Assembly (NCBI GenBank): GCA_947503625.1
Contig: CANNEK010000002.1
Coordinates: 930,001 to 994,000 of the forward strand
Length of the DNA stretch: 64,000 bases
From: an uncultured Kordiimonas sp.
Lineage (GTDB): Bacteria; Pseudomonadota; Alphaproteobacteria; Sphingomonadales; Kordiimonadaceae
Reading direction: 5' to 3'
A program made the position numbers and the translations under genes. Below are positions 1 through 8,389 of the stretch, piece by piece (positions within the stretch are counted from its first letter, which is position 1; every line of letters starts with the position of its first letter). The notes under the pieces were generated by a model. That model was not told where the DNA came from. It saw only the letters and a program-made list of their open reading frames with translations, and did no database searches.

Positions 1-1052
1 ATTACCGGGCCTTTCCCGCCGGGTACGGTATCCAGTGTTCGCGCTGCCAGGTGTACCTGCCAATCGGGCTCGGGCAGGGCCAGCACGGCCAACTGGCGGG
101 TTTGCTCGCGCGCTGCCTCTGCCCCCAAGGGTATGGCGTCCTCCGCGCGATCAAAATCCACGAGGCCGATATCACTGACTTTCGGGCGGATCACGATGTC
201 ATCGTCCCGCAAGGTTGCCAGCTGGGCGTCTGTGTTTTTGTGGGTTAGAATCAGGGAAAGCTGGTTGATCACCCGGGTGAAGGACGTGAGGTCTTCGCGT
301 TTTTTCAGCGGCGTGCTAATGTCCACTACAATCACGATATCCACGCCCATGGAGCGCGCAACATCAATCGGCAAATTGTTGGCAACACCGCCGTCCACCA
401 GCAGTTGGTCACCGAGTTCCACGGGCGGAAACAGCGCGGGTACCGCCATGCTGGCGACCATGGCAGACGCCAGGTCACCTTCCCCCAGCACCACGGCTTT
501 GCCGGTTTCAAGGTTGGTGGCGACAGCACGGAAAGGGATGGCAAGTTTGTCAAAATCCCGTACGCTGGCCGCACCTGCTGACAGTTCACGCAGTAGCAAA
601 CGCAGATTGTTGGGGTTAACAAGGCCGGATGGCAGCTTCAGCTTGCCTTCCTTGATGCCGACACGGAACCTGATCAGGAAACCGTCGTCGTCCTGTTTGC
701 GGCGGAAAGAGCGGTCTTTCCTCGGGGCTTCGCTGGAAAGCGCTTGCTGCCAGTCAAGATTTTCCAGAATGTCGGTCAGTTCGTCGGCAGAATAACCTGC
801 GGCATACAGGCCGCCCACCAGCGCGCCAAAACTGGTGCCGGCAATGGCATCAATGGGAACGCGGTTTTCCTCTAGTACCTTCAGGACACCCAGATGTGCC
901 GCCCCGCGCGCGCCGCCGCCCGACAGCACCAGTCCTATTTTAGGGCGCTGTTGTTGCGGATCTTTGCCTGCGGTATCGGGTTGCCCCTGCGCGGTTTTCC
1001 CTGCCAGCACGACAACCATCACCGCGACAGCGACAAGGTTTAAGCGGATCAT
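1..1052 (-). CDS. Patatin-like phospholipase family protein (partial, 3' end off the window)
   Basis: Predicted exported lipid acyl hydrolase of the RssA/NTE-type patatin family. A signal peptide covers about residues 1-23. The oxyanion-hole glycine motif GGGARG is at 45-50, the nucleophile elbow GTSFG at 72-76 (Ser74) and the catalytic Asp in DGG at residue 220, so the Ser-Asp dyad is intact. About 350 codons are visible and the frame is still open at the left edge, so the C-terminal part is missing. The start is the ATG at 1052, with a purine-rich GGGGAA just upstream. It lies 151 bp beyond the M56 gene on the same strand, with an imperfect hairpin between them. The substrate is unknown; family members act on phospholipids or lysophospholipids. 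Confidence 0.9.
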   Translation of the reverse strand, partial: MIRLNLVAVAVMVVVLAGKTAQGQPDTAGKDPQQQRPKIGLVLSGGGARGAAHLGVLKVLEENRVPIDAIAGTSFGALVGGLYAAGYSADELTDILENLDWQQALSSEAPRKDRSFRRKQDDDGFLIRFRVGIKEGKLKLPSGLVNPNNLRLLLRELSAGAASVRDFDKLAIPFRAVATNLETGKAVVLGEGDLASAMVASMAVPALFPPVELGDQLLVDGGVANNLPIDVARSMGVDIVIVVDISTPLKKREDLTSFTRVINQLSLILTHKNTDAQLATLRDDDIVIRPKVSDIGLVDFDRAEDAIPLGAEAAREQTRQLAVLALPEPDWQVHLAARTLDTVPGGKGPV

Positions 1053-1160
1053 GATAATTCCCCAATTGCCTGATCAGTCGGGGTAGTTAAATCATGGTTG
1101 AAGGAAAGCGTCTAGTTCGGGGTGGCATGCTCAGTAACTGATTGACACAGGGAGCATCAT

Positions 1161-1187
1161 AACCGCCGCATATATAATGCGACGGTT
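1161..1187. other. Imperfect hairpin between the M56 and patatin genes
   Basis: An 11-base inverted repeat with one central mismatch (arms 1161-1171 and 1177-1187, loop ATATA). It lies between two same-strand genes and has no U-run on either side, so it may be a weak processing or attenuation structure rather than a terminator. Confidence 0.35.
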
Positions 1188-1203
1188 AGGTGTTTTGGGC
1201 CGG

Positions 1204-2874
1204 TTAGTCTTCCCGGCTGGTGGGTTCCGTGGCGCCTTCGCTCCTCAGAAAATCTGCCATGCGATCATGCTTGTGATGGAGTGCTTGCCCAAGGGGCGAG
1301 CGATATTTGGCACGCCGGAAGCCCTTGTTGCCGGTTTCAACCTTCAGATTCACGTCTGCGCCTGCGGTGACCAACATGCGTGCGACGTCAAGGTTGCCTG
1401 CACGCGCGGCACCAATAAGCGGTGTTTCATCGCCCAGAACAAAACCGTTTGCATTTGCACCGGCTTCAAGAAGCAATTCGACAATTTTTTCATTGCCACG
1501 ACGAGCAGCCGCGATGAGCGGATTGCCATCCCCTCCTGAGGCTTTGTTCGGGTTAGCACCAGCTTCCAGCAATAGCTTGACAACATCCTCGTCATTGTAC
1601 CTTGCAGCAAGAATGAGCGGACTGCCGTCACCGGAAACGGCTTTGTTAACGTCTGCACCAGCCTCCAGAAGCAGGTTCACCATGCCCCGGTCGCCTGTGC
1701 GAATTGCAAGCATAAGCGGTGTTCCATCCCCCGGGATGGACAGGTTGACGTCTGCGCCCGCCTTGATAAGTGCCCGCGCATAATTGCGTTGGCCCTCGGC
1801 AATTGAATAGGCAAGTGCAAAACCCTGTGCACCTTCCAGATCTGTCGGCCCTTCGTCTTTTTCCGAGGTGCTGGCAGTTTGGTCTACGTGCACAACACGG
1901 GTGGAAAACATACCCCATGCAGACGCGCTGGAGAAAGTGACTGCAGCCAAAAGGGCAACAATACCGGCAGAGCGCCGCGCCGCAGACAAGGGTGGTGTTG
2001 CCAGATGCGCTACTCTTGATTTCAGCGGGTGCAATGCTTGAGGTAACCAGCCGCACCCGATGGGCGCCTGCTCACCCAGTAACTGAGATTTCAGAAGTGT
2101 CTTCGCATAAACATGCCGGAAACTGCCATGACGGCGCATGACACGTTCGTCACAGGCCAGCTCCTGATCAATGCGAAATTGCCTTAGGGCGATGTATACA
2201 AAAGGGTTAAACCAGTTCAGGCATTTCAGGAAAGCGGCAAGCGCATTCATGCGAATATCGCCGCTGCGGATATGGGCTTTTTCGTGCGCAAGAATAAGGG
2301 CGCGTTCAAGCTTGTTATACTGATCAGTAAAATTATGCGGCAGGATGATGCGTGGTTTGATCACTCCGACAACCGCCGGACCAAAGTTGTTGCCCTCAAT
2401 GGTTTGTATGCGGGCGCTGTTATCCAGAAGCTGCCGGGTTTTCAAAAAGCGATATTGCCTCAGAAGAAGCATGCCAAGGCTGAAAGCAAACCCTGTAAAC
2501 CATATGACCAGCAAAATGTTGGTGATGGCTGGCAGCTTGAATGCGTTCGTCTGTGCCTGGGGGAAGGGTGCCGCACCGGTCGCTGTCATGACGGACCTGG
2601 TCTGCGCGGCAGGAACTGAACCATTGTCAACCGGCTGTGAAGCGATAGTTTCGTTCACTGGCGCATCCACAGACATGGGCGCATCGCCGGAAAACACCAG
2701 TTCTGCCGGTAGAATGCTTGCAAACATCGCTGCGGGCACCAGCAACCACGAAGCATAGGCGATATTGGAGCCAAACTGTCGGCGCAGCCAAACCCTGATC
2801 AACAGGACAAAGGCAATCGCGATACTTGCGCCCAGCGCAGCTTGCAAAACATAGGAAAGGATATCAGCGGTCAT
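1204..2874 (-). CDS. BlaR1/MecR1-type M56 peptidase with C-terminal ankyrin repeats
   Basis: Membrane zinc metallopeptidase of the M56 (BlaR1/MecR1) family, 556 aa. Hydrophobic segments sit at about residues 5-30, 38-58 and 115-138, with another near 300-322. The zinc motif HEKAH is at 197-201, in the expected cytoplasmic loop. In BlaR1 the C-terminal part is a periplasmic penicillin-binding sensor. Here, from about residue 345, it is replaced by five or six ankyrin repeats recognisable by repeated LLLEAGA and TPLxxA cores. The stop lies near the patatin gene; the start overlaps the blaI-type gene by 4 bp (ATGA), so the two are translationally coupled. By analogy it would sense an envelope signal and trigger cleavage of the partner repressor. 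If BlaR1 topology holds, the repeats are periplasmic, which is unusual. The inducing signal is unknown. Confidence 0.9.
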   Translation of the reverse strand: MTADILSYVLQAALGASIAIAFVLLIRVWLRRQFGSNIAYASWLLVPAAMFASILPAELVFSGDAPMSVDAPVNETIASQPVDNGSVPAAQTRSVMTATGAAPFPQAQTNAFKLPAITNILLVIWFTGFAFSLGMLLLRQYRFLKTRQLLDNSARIQTIEGNNFGPAVVGVIKPRIILPHNFTDQYNKLERALILAHEKAHIRSGDIRMNALAAFLKCLNWFNPFVYIALRQFRIDQELACDERVMRRHGSFRHVYAKTLLKSQLLGEQAPIGCGWLPQALHPLKSRVAHLATPPLSAARRSAGIVALLAAVTFSSASAWGMFSTRVVHVDQTASTSEKDEGPTDLEGAQGFALAYSIAEGQRNYARALIKAGADVNLSIPGDGTPLMLAIRTGDRGMVNLLLEAGADVNKAVSGDGSPLILAARYNDEDVVKLLLEAGANPNKASGGDGNPLIAAARRGNEKIVELLLEAGANANGFVLGDETPLIGAARAGNLDVARMLVTAGADVNLKVETGNKGFRRAKYRSPLGQALHHKHDRMADFLRSEGATEPTSRED

Positions 2875-3260
2875 TGTTCGTCTCCTTGGTCCATTTCCTG
2901 GATCATTTTTTTTATGTCGTTGATGTCATCAGCACTCAGTTTTTCGTGCTTCGAGAAATGCGTAAACAGCGAAGAAACCCGCCCTTCAAAAAGCCTGTCC
3001 AGCAGCCCCTGCCCTTCAGCGCTGATATAGTCGGCGCGTTCCAGTATGGGGCTGTACAAATAACGGCGCCCTTCTTTTTCAGCAGAAATTGCCTCTTTCG
3101 ACAAAAGCCGGTTAAGCAGCGTTTTAACAGTGCCTGTACTCCAGGCCTGTTCGCCGACAAGGGCCGCCATGATGTCGTCCGCACTCAACGGGTGCGTGCG
3201 CCACAAGGTTTCCATAACCTTGCTTTCTGCGATGCTGATTTGCTTTTTTTCTGTGCTCAT
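2871..3260 (-). CDS. BlaI/MecI/CopY family transcriptional repressor
   Basis: Winged-helix repressor of the BlaI/MecI/CopY (penicillinase repressor) family, 129 aa, the usual length. The N-terminal half carries the DNA-binding domain (pattern ESKVMETLW followed by a recognition helix ending TVKTLLNRLL). The C-terminal half is the dimerisation part normally cut by the partner M56 peptidase. It is the first gene of a two-gene operon with the ankyrin-bearing peptidase. Two palindromes of the BlaI type lie immediately upstream (3270-3283 and 3301-3320), so autorepression is likely. The gene is divergent from lepA. Whether it also acts on lepA or the patatin gene cannot be seen. Confidence 0.93.
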   Translation of the reverse strand: MSTEKKQISIAESKVMETLWRTHPLSADDIMAALVGEQAWSTGTVKTLLNRLLSKEAISAEKEGRRYLYSPILERADYISAEGQGLLDRLFEGRVSSLFTHFSKHEKLSADDINDIKKMIQEMDQGDEQ

Positions 3261-3269
3261 TCTTTTTTA

Positions 3270-3283
3270 TTTACACGTGTAAA
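3270..3283. promoter_or_regulatory. BlaI-type operator 1
   Basis: Perfect 14-bp palindrome TTTACACGTGTAAA, 9 bp upstream of the repressor start codon. It contains the TACA/TGTA half-sites typical of BlaI-family operators. Its centre is 34 bp from that of the second site, about three helical turns. Confidence 0.75.
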
Positions 3284-3300
3284 CGATAGAGTCAAGGCAT

Positions 3301-3320
3301 TTGTTTACGCGTGTAAACAA
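3301..3320. promoter_or_regulatory. BlaI-type operator 2
   Basis: 20-bp near-palindrome with arms TTGTTTAC and GTAAACAA around a 4-base centre; 18 of 20 positions are symmetric. It shares the TTTAC/GTAAA core with operator 1 and lies in the divergent region between the repressor and lepA. Confidence 0.72.
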
Positions 3321-3465
3321 TAGGTGGCGGTAAGCTCGTTGGCTGTGGCAGCACACCAAACTCGGTGATCATTGTGATTTCTGTATTACCAATATTTTTT
3401 ACCTCAGACCCGGGCAAGGCTGATCTTGCTTGCCGGACATGTTTTTTCCAGTTAAACAGCCGCTC

Positions 3466-5268
3466 ATGACAGACCAGAAACATATCCGCAATTTCTCGAT
3501 TATTGCGCACATTGACCACGGTAAATCCACGCTGGCGGACCGTATGATCCAGACCACCGGCGCGCTCTCCTCCCGCGAGATGCAGGCGCAGGTGCTGGAC
3601 AGTATGGATATCGAGCGCGAGCGCGGCATCACCATCAAGGCACAGACCGTGCGGCTGGACTATAAAGCCGCAGACGGCGAGCAGTATGTACTGAACCTGA
3701 TGGACACGCCCGGCCATGTGGATTTTGCCTATGAGGTCAGCCGCTGTTTGTCGGCATGCGAAGGCTCGCTCCTGGTGGTGGATGCATCGCAGGGCGTGGA
3801 AGCACAAACACTGGCAAACGTGTATCAGGCTATCGAGAACGACCATGATATCGTGCCGGTCCTGAACAAGATCGACCTGCCTGCTGCCGAGCCAGAGCGC
3901 GTGCGCACGCAAATCGAAGATGTGATCGGCATTGATGCGTCGGATGCCATCGAATGTTCTGCCAAGTCCGGCATCGGCATCGATGATGTGCTGGAGGCCG
4001 TGGTCACCCGCCTGCCAGCCCCCGAAGGCAATCCGGATGCGCCCTTGAAGGCCATGCTGGTCGATAGCTGGTATGACACATACCTTGGCGTGATGGTTCT
4101 TATTCGGGTGATTGACGGCACCATCAAGAAGGGTCAGCTTATCAAAATGATGGCGGCGGGCACCGAGCACCAGATCGAGCGTGTGGGTGTGTTTACCCCC
4201 AAGGGTGTGCAGGTGCCATCGCTTGGCCCCGGCGAGGTTGGCTTTTTCACCGCCAGCATCAAGGAAGTCGCCGACACTAATGTGGGCGACACCATCACTG
4301 ACGCCAAAAAACCATGCGCAGAAGCATTACCCGGTTTTAAACCAAGCCAGTCTGTGGTGTTTTGCGGCCTGTTCCCGGCTGATACATCAGAGTATGAGCA
4401 GCTCAAGGAAGCGCTGGCCAAACTACGGCTGAATGATGCCAGTTTCGAATTTGAAACCGAAAGCAGCACAGCGTTGGGTTTTGGTTTCCGCTGCGGCTTT
4501 CTTGGCATGCTGCATCTGGAAATCATTCAGGAGCGTATCACTCGCGAGTTTGACATAGAGCTGATCACCACCAGCCCCAGCGTGATTTACAAAATTCATC
4601 TCACCAACGGTGACATGCTTGAGCTGCACAACCCGGCCGACATGCCCGACGTGGTGCGGGTGGACCATATCGAAGAACCCTGGATTGATGCCACCATTCT
4701 GGTGCCGGACGAGCATTTGGGCACGGTGTTGAAGCTGTGCGAAGACAAGCGCGGTATCCAGCAGGACCTGACATATGTGGGCGCGCGCGCCATGCTGAAA
4801 TACAAGCTGCCGCTCAATGAAGTGGTCTATGATTTTTACGACAGGCTGAAGTCGGTTAGCCGCGGCTATGCCAGCTTCGATTATGACATGGCAGGCTACG
4901 AGCAGTCAGACCTTGTGAAGATGTCCATATTGGTGAACGCAGAGCCTGTGGATGCCTTGTCGATGCTGGTGCACCGTACACAGGCTGACAGCAGGGGCCG
5001 CGCCTTGTGCGAGCGCCTGAAGGACCTGATCCCCCGCCAGCTGTTCAAAATTCCGATACAGGCGGCCATTGGCGGCAAGGTTATCGCCCGCGAAACCATC
5101 AGCGCCATGCGCAAGGACGTGACCGCCAAATGTTACGGCGGCGATGTGACGCGCAAGAAAAAACTGCTGGAGAAGCAGAAGAAGGGCAAGGCCAAGATGC
5201 GCATGTATGGCAAGGTGGAAATCCCGCACAGTGCCTTCATCGCTGCCCTCAAAATGCGCGAGAATTAA
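3466..5268 (+). CDS. lepA: Elongation factor 4 (LepA), ribosome back-translocating GTPase
   Basis: Translational GTPase EF4/LepA, 600 aa from the ATG at 3466, matching the usual 597-603 aa. The P-loop AHIDHGKST lies at residues 14-22, followed by switch motifs ([15 protein letters not shown]) and NKIDLP. The C-terminal LepA-specific domain ends with the typical lysine-rich segment and KMREN. In-frame starts further upstream (TTG 3430, ATG 3439) would add a tail not seen in the family and have no better ribosome site. Its stop is only 6 bp from the stop of the convergent lysR gene. A second, diverged copy of its last 48 bases sits at 7058-7105 and a decayed piece of the preceding segment at about 11440-11549, so the 3' end has been a recombination point. 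Confidence 0.97.
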   Translation: MTDQKHIRNFSIIAHIDHGKSTLADRMIQTTGALSSREMQAQVLDSMDIERERGITIKAQTVRLDYKAADGEQYVLNLMDTPGHVDFAYEVSRCLSACEGSLLVVDASQGVEAQTLANVYQAIENDHDIVPVLNKIDLPAAEPERVRTQIEDVIGIDASDAIECSAKSGIGIDDVLEAVVTRLPAPEGNPDAPLKAMLVDSWYDTYLGVMVLIRVIDGTIKKGQLIKMMAAGTEHQIERVGVFTPKGVQVPSLGPGEVGFFTASIKEVADTNVGDTITDAKKPCAEALPGFKPSQSVVFCGLFPADTSEYEQLKEALAKLRLNDASFEFETESSTALGFGFRCGFLGMLHLEIIQERITREFDIELITTSPSVIYKIHLTNGDMLELHNPADMPDVVRVDHIEEPWIDATILVPDEHLGTVLKLCEDKRGIQQDLTYVGARAMLKYKLPLNEVVYDFYDRLKSVSRGYASFDYDMAGYEQSDLVKMSILVNAEPVDALSMLVHRTQADSRGRALCERLKDLIPRQLFKIPIQAAIGGKVIARETISAMRKDVTAKCYGGDVTRKKKLLEKQKKGKAKMRMYGKVEIPHSAFIAALKMREN

Positions 5269-5274
5269 AGACGC

Positions 5275-6189
5275 TTACAACGTTCCAATGCCGTGGATTT
5301 TTTCCACGGCAGCCGCCATATGGTCGATGAACAGTTTCAAGCGCTTGGGCTGCCACTTTGATGGCAGATAGGCGGCATTGAGTTTGAGCGATGGGGCACG
5401 CCAATCAGGCAGAAGGTCCACAAGAGTGCCGTTTGCGAGATCTTCTTCGACAAACCAGCGTGGCATTACAGCGAAGCCAAGGCCATTTCGAGCCGCCAGA
5501 CGTGCGGAGAAGATGTTGTTTGTTGTGAGGGAGGCTTGAGCCTTTACGGTCGCCCGTTCGCCATCGCGTGCGGTGAGGCCGATCGTGGTACCTTCAAAAG
5601 CCGACAGCGATACGCATGGAATATCGCAAACGCTTTCCGGTCTTTCAGGAAATTGTTCAGCGAGCAATGATGGAGCAGCGACCAAAAGCCGTTCAATATC
5701 ACCAATCGGACGCGCAATCAGGGTGTCGTCTTTAGGTTTGCCGACGCGAATCCATAAGTCCGCCCCCATTTCCGCAAAGCGGATTTCATCGTCATCCAAA
5801 AGCCATGTCAGCGCCACGCCAGGATATTGAGCTTGAAATGAAACGGCCGCAGTTGCCATTCGAGTCTGGCCCAATGCGACCGGCGCGAAGACTTTCAGCG
5901 CACCTTCGACTTTACCCCTGTCGGTTTTGTGGGTTTCTTCAAACTGATCCCATCCCGCAAGCAGGGTTTTTGCATCCGCCAGACAGGCTTTGCCAGCCGC
6001 TGTCAGGCTGAGCGTGTGAGTGGTGCGCCGAACAAGGTCTGAACCAAGCCGGGCCTCAAGGTCCGCGAGTTGACGACTGGCGGATGCTTGTGAAAGACCA
6101 AGGTCCCGTGCTGCAGCGGAAATCGAACCTCTTTCTGCAATGCGAGTGAAGGTGGTTAACAGTGTCAGGCGGTCAAGGCTTTTGCTCAT
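5275..6189 (-). CDS. LysR family transcriptional regulator
   Basis: LysR-type regulator, 304 aa from the ATG at 6189 (an upstream in-frame start at 6207 would add six residues ahead of the normal MSKSLDRL beginning). The N-terminal winged helix-turn-helix carries the family pattern SISAAARDLGLSQASASRQL, followed by the linker helix and the effector-binding domain from about residue 90. It is divergent from an aldo-keto reductase gene 104 bp away, with an ACGT-containing inverted repeat at 6188-6202, so that gene is the likely target. The stop lies 6 bp from the lepA stop. It belongs to the cassette bounded by duplicated lepA 3' ends. The effector is unknown. Confidence 0.92.
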   Translation of the reverse strand: MSKSLDRLTLLTTFTRIAERGSISAAARDLGLSQASASRQLADLEARLGSDLVRRTTHTLSLTAAGKACLADAKTLLAGWDQFEETHKTDRGKVEGALKVFAPVALGQTRMATAAVSFQAQYPGVALTWLLDDDEIRFAEMGADLWIRVGKPKDDTLIARPIGDIERLLVAAPSLLAEQFPERPESVCDIPCVSLSAFEGTTIGLTARDGERATVKAQASLTTNNIFSARLAARNGLGFAVMPRWFVEEDLANGTLVDLLPDWRAPSLKLNAAYLPSKWQPKRLKLFIDHMAAAVEKIHGIGTL

Positions 6190-6202
6190 ACGTAATACGT
6201 AT
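6188..6202. promoter_or_regulatory. Inverted repeat at the lysR start (candidate operator)
   Basis: Arms ATACGT and ACGTAT separated by AAT. The repeat overlaps the lysR start codon in the divergent lysR/akr region, as expected for autoregulation and control of the neighbour by a LysR-type protein. Confidence 0.5.
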
Positions 6203-6293
6203 AGCAAAAACTCGTGTCAGCCGTCTACCAAGTATAGGACAATTCGCTCATCTTGGCTTCAACAGACCACCCAACTCAGATGGAGCAAGGAAG

Positions 6294-7058
6294 ATGAAAC
6301 AGACATTCAAAATCGGCGGAAACCTTGAAGTGAACCGGCTTGGCTATGGTGCCATGCGCCTTACCGGCCAGCCGGGCAATTTCGGGCCCTATGAGAATTG
6401 GGACCAAGGCATTGCGCTGGTTCGACGTGCCTACGAACTGGGCGTAACGTTTTTTGATAGCGCATGGGCCTATGGACCGGAACATGCGGACCGACTGGTC
6501 GGCGAAGCCCTGGAAGGATTGCCGGCGGTTATTGCGACCAAAGGTGGTGTCGACAAACCGGCGCCAGGCAATATTGTCGTGGATGGCTCACGCGACGCAT
6601 TGTTACGGCAAATCGACCAAGCACTGGTCAACCTGCGTGTTGATCAAATCGACCTGTTTCAATTGCATCGGGTTGACCCTAACACGGACATCGAAGTTTC
6701 CATTGAAGCGCTTGCTGAGGCTGAAGCAGATGGTCGCATCCGGCACATCGGTCTTTCCAACGTCAGCCGAGACGGTTTGGACCGTGCTCTGAAGGTCGCA
6801 CCGATCGCAAGTGTTCAGAATCGTTTTAATAGTGCGGAGAGCGCTGACGCTGCTCTAGTGGACTATACCACCTCGCTTGGCATCGCCTACATTCCATACG
6901 GTCCACTGGGCGCCCATCCCATGCAGCAAGGGGCGAAACTTGCACCCGCAGATGCACTGCAGTGGTTGCTTGAGCGCTCTCCCAACATCGTGGTTATTCC
7001 AGGCACAACGTCGATTGCTCACCTGGAAGACAACATGACGGCTCTCCAGGTTGCATAA
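6294..7058 (+). CDS. Aldo/keto reductase
   Basis: NADPH-type aldo/keto reductase with a (beta/alpha)8 fold, 254 aa, somewhat shorter than the common 280-330 aa. The tetrad is present: Asp55 and Tyr60 (FFDSAWAY), Lys83 (ATKGG) and His125 (LFQLHR). A late IPGTTS motif matches the cofactor-binding segment. The start at 6294 has a strong upstream GGAGCAAGGAAG; upstream in-frame codons would overlap the divergent lysR start and are not family-like. Probable target of the adjacent LysR regulator. Its stop codon shares its last base with a degenerate lepA tail, marking the right end of an inserted cassette. The substrate cannot be predicted. Confidence 0.92.
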   Translation: MKQTFKIGGNLEVNRLGYGAMRLTGQPGNFGPYENWDQGIALVRRAYELGVTFFDSAWAYGPEHADRLVGEALEGLPAVIATKGGVDKPAPGNIVVDGSRDALLRQIDQALVNLRVDQIDLFQLHRVDPNTDIEVSIEALAEAEADGRIRHIGLSNVSRDGLDRALKVAPIASVQNRFNSAESADAALVDYTTSLGIAYIPYGPLGAHPMQQGAKLAPADALQWLLERSPNIVVIPGTTSIAHLEDNMTALQVA

Positions 7059-7105
7059 TTCCTCACAGCGCCTTCGTCGCCGCCCTTAAAATGCGCGATA
7101 CTTGA
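7058..7105 (+). pseudogene. Displaced lepA 3'-end remnant A
   Basis: 48 bases aligning without gaps to the last 48 bases of lepA (5221-5268), with 9 differences. Translated in the lepA frame it reads IPHSAFVAALKMRDT and a stop, against [15 protein letters not shown] in the intact gene. Six of the nine changes are synonymous, including the stop codon, so it diverged under selection as a real lepA tail before ending up here without its body. It begins on the last base of the akr stop codon. Confidence 0.85.
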
Positions 7106-7157
7106 TCACCGACACTCCGCCGCGGCTTTGGCATGAATGTAAATCATACATTTAGTC

Positions 7158-7186
7158 TTGAAATTGCAACACTGAACAGTTTTAAT
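7158..7186 (+). promoter_or_regulatory. Sigma-70-type promoter for the tail-collar cluster
   Basis: -35 TTGAAA (7158-7163), a 17-base spacer, and -10 TTTAAT (7181-7186), about 44 bp upstream of the first collar-domain gene. Confidence 0.6.
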
Positions 7187-7229
7187 ACTCCCCAATAGGT
7201 TGAAATACCTATAGAGGGGAGTGTGGATT

Positions 7230-7748
7230 GTGCCAGACGTGTTTATCGGGCAGATCAAATCGTGGGGTTATGGCTTTTGCCCTCAAGGGTGGTTGCCTTG
7301 CGATGGCCGGACTATTTCCTTGGGCCAGAATGACGGAAAATACAACGCGCTGATCAGCATTATCTGGGACCGATATGGCGGAGATGGTCGAACGACTTTT
7401 GCCTTGCCGGACTTGAGGGCACGTGTGCAAATGGGCCAGGACTGGAGCACGGCTCAGCTCGCCGCACGAGGCGGTGAAGCGAGCAATGTGATGAAGCAAA
7501 CGCCTTCCCATCAGCATTATTTCAGTATTATGGAAGGCACTGGTGTCGAGGAGGAGCCTGCTGGTAATATGCTGGCAAGCTCTATTGCGACCGGTGACGA
7601 ATATTTTTTCAGCTCTGTGCAAGATACCACGTTGCACCCAGATACCGTCAAAAATGCAGGTGCGTCAGCCCCAATCGACAACATGCAGCCCTATCTGGCG
7701 GTAAACTATTGCATCAACTGGGATGGCTATTATCCGCAACGAAACTAG
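7230..7748 (+). CDS. Phage tail collar domain protein 1 (microcystin-dependent-protein type)
   Basis: Small tail-collar-domain protein (Pfam Collar, COG4675-like), 172 aa. The N-terminal fold signature is clear: IGQIKSWGYGFCPQGWLPCD, then RYGGDGRTTFALPDLRARV and a MGQ turn. The C-terminus ends with the shared QPYLAVNYCI segment. A GTG at 7230 with GAGGGGAG eight bases upstream is preferred to the GTG at 7221, which would overlap that ribosome site. First of three tandem paralogues (gaps 21 and 11 bp), probably one operon from the promoter at 7158. No other tail genes are nearby. Family members are of uncertain function; suggestions include surface or tail-like structures. Confidence 0.88.
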   Translation: MPDVFIGQIKSWGYGFCPQGWLPCDGRTISLGQNDGKYNALISIIWDRYGGDGRTTFALPDLRARVQMGQDWSTAQLAARGGEASNVMKQTPSHQHYFSIMEGTGVEEEPAGNMLASSIATGDEYFFSSVQDTTLHPDTVKNAGASAPIDNMQPYLAVNYCINWDGYYPQRN

Positions 7749-7769
7749 CCCGCGATAGAAGGACGAAGC

Positions 7770-8378
7770 ATGACCGAAGACACACCCGCTCCCACGCCAG
7801 AGCCACCACCACCACCACCACCCCGTCCGAAAGTGGAAGCCTATTTAGGTGAAATAAGGCTTATACCGTTTCCCTTCGCGCCGGTTGGCTGGTTTTTTTG
7901 CGACGGCACATCTTTGCCCATCAACGGCTATGACGCCCTTTTTGCTGTTATCGGCACCACCTATGGTGGCGATGGCAGAACCTTTTTTAACCTGCCTGAC
8001 CTGAGAGGGCGTGTGCCGGTTGGGATGGGGCAAAATGATGGACTTAACTTGCGTTTGGGGCAAACCGGCGGCCGGGAAACTGTCCAGCTGACCACTGATA
8101 ATCTGGCGCCCCACTCTCATACTATCAACGCGTATAAGGCCACAGACAAGTATCCTGTGGAAGGGTCCAATGCCTTTCCCGGAGTCAGTGAGACAGCGGT
8201 CAATGGCCGCAGCAACCCCACTCTCTGTTACGTGGAGGCAGGCGACACGCTCACGACACTGGATCAGGAAACGTTGGAGCCAAATCGCACAGTAGGTGAG
8301 GAGTTCCTCAACCTGCAACCCTATCTGACGCTTAATTATATTATTGCTGTTGAAGGGCTGTTCCCGCCACGCAGTTAA
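7770..8378 (+). CDS. Phage tail collar domain protein 2, with polyproline N-terminus
   Basis: Second tail-collar paralogue, 202 aa. An N-terminal tail of about 25 residues is rich in Pro, Glu and Thr and includes a run of eight prolines, which would make translation dependent on EF-P. The collar signature follows: YLGEIRLIPFPFAPVGWFFC, YGGDGRTFFNLPDLRGRVP and GMGQ. It is the closest of the three to the family consensus. The end NLQPYLTLNYII matches its neighbours. It sits 21 bp after the first gene and 11 bp before the third. Presumed same operon and structure; role unknown. Confidence 0.9.
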   Translation: MTEDTPAPTPEPPPPPPPRPKVEAYLGEIRLIPFPFAPVGWFFCDGTSLPINGYDALFAVIGTTYGGDGRTFFNLPDLRGRVPVGMGQNDGLNLRLGQTGGRETVQLTTDNLAPHSHTINAYKATDKYPVEGSNAFPGVSETAVNGRSNPTLCYVEAGDTLTTLDQETLEPNRTVGEEFLNLQPYLTLNYIIAVEGLFPPRS

Positions 8379-8389
8379 GGAAACAGGGT

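Larger units (their letters stand above)
5269..7057. mobile_element. lysR-akr cassette inserted behind lepA, flanked by lepA 3'-end repeats
   Basis: The 1789-bp segment holding the lysR and aldo-keto reductase genes is bounded on the left by the intact lepA stop codon and on the right by a second lepA tail (7058-7105) beginning at the last base of the akr stop. The repeats are 39/48 identical at the base level. No integrase or transposase is present, so replacement recombination between diverged lepA genes, or an excised integrase, are both possible. Confidence 0.5.

Noticed and set aside
3430-3465. Longer lepA start at TTG 3430 or ATG 3439
   Set aside because: Would add 9-12 residues absent from LepA family members, without a better ribosome site.
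3292-4170. 292-codon minus-strand open frame opposite lepA
   Set aside because: Fully antisense to the GTPase core of lepA; no recognisable protein features.
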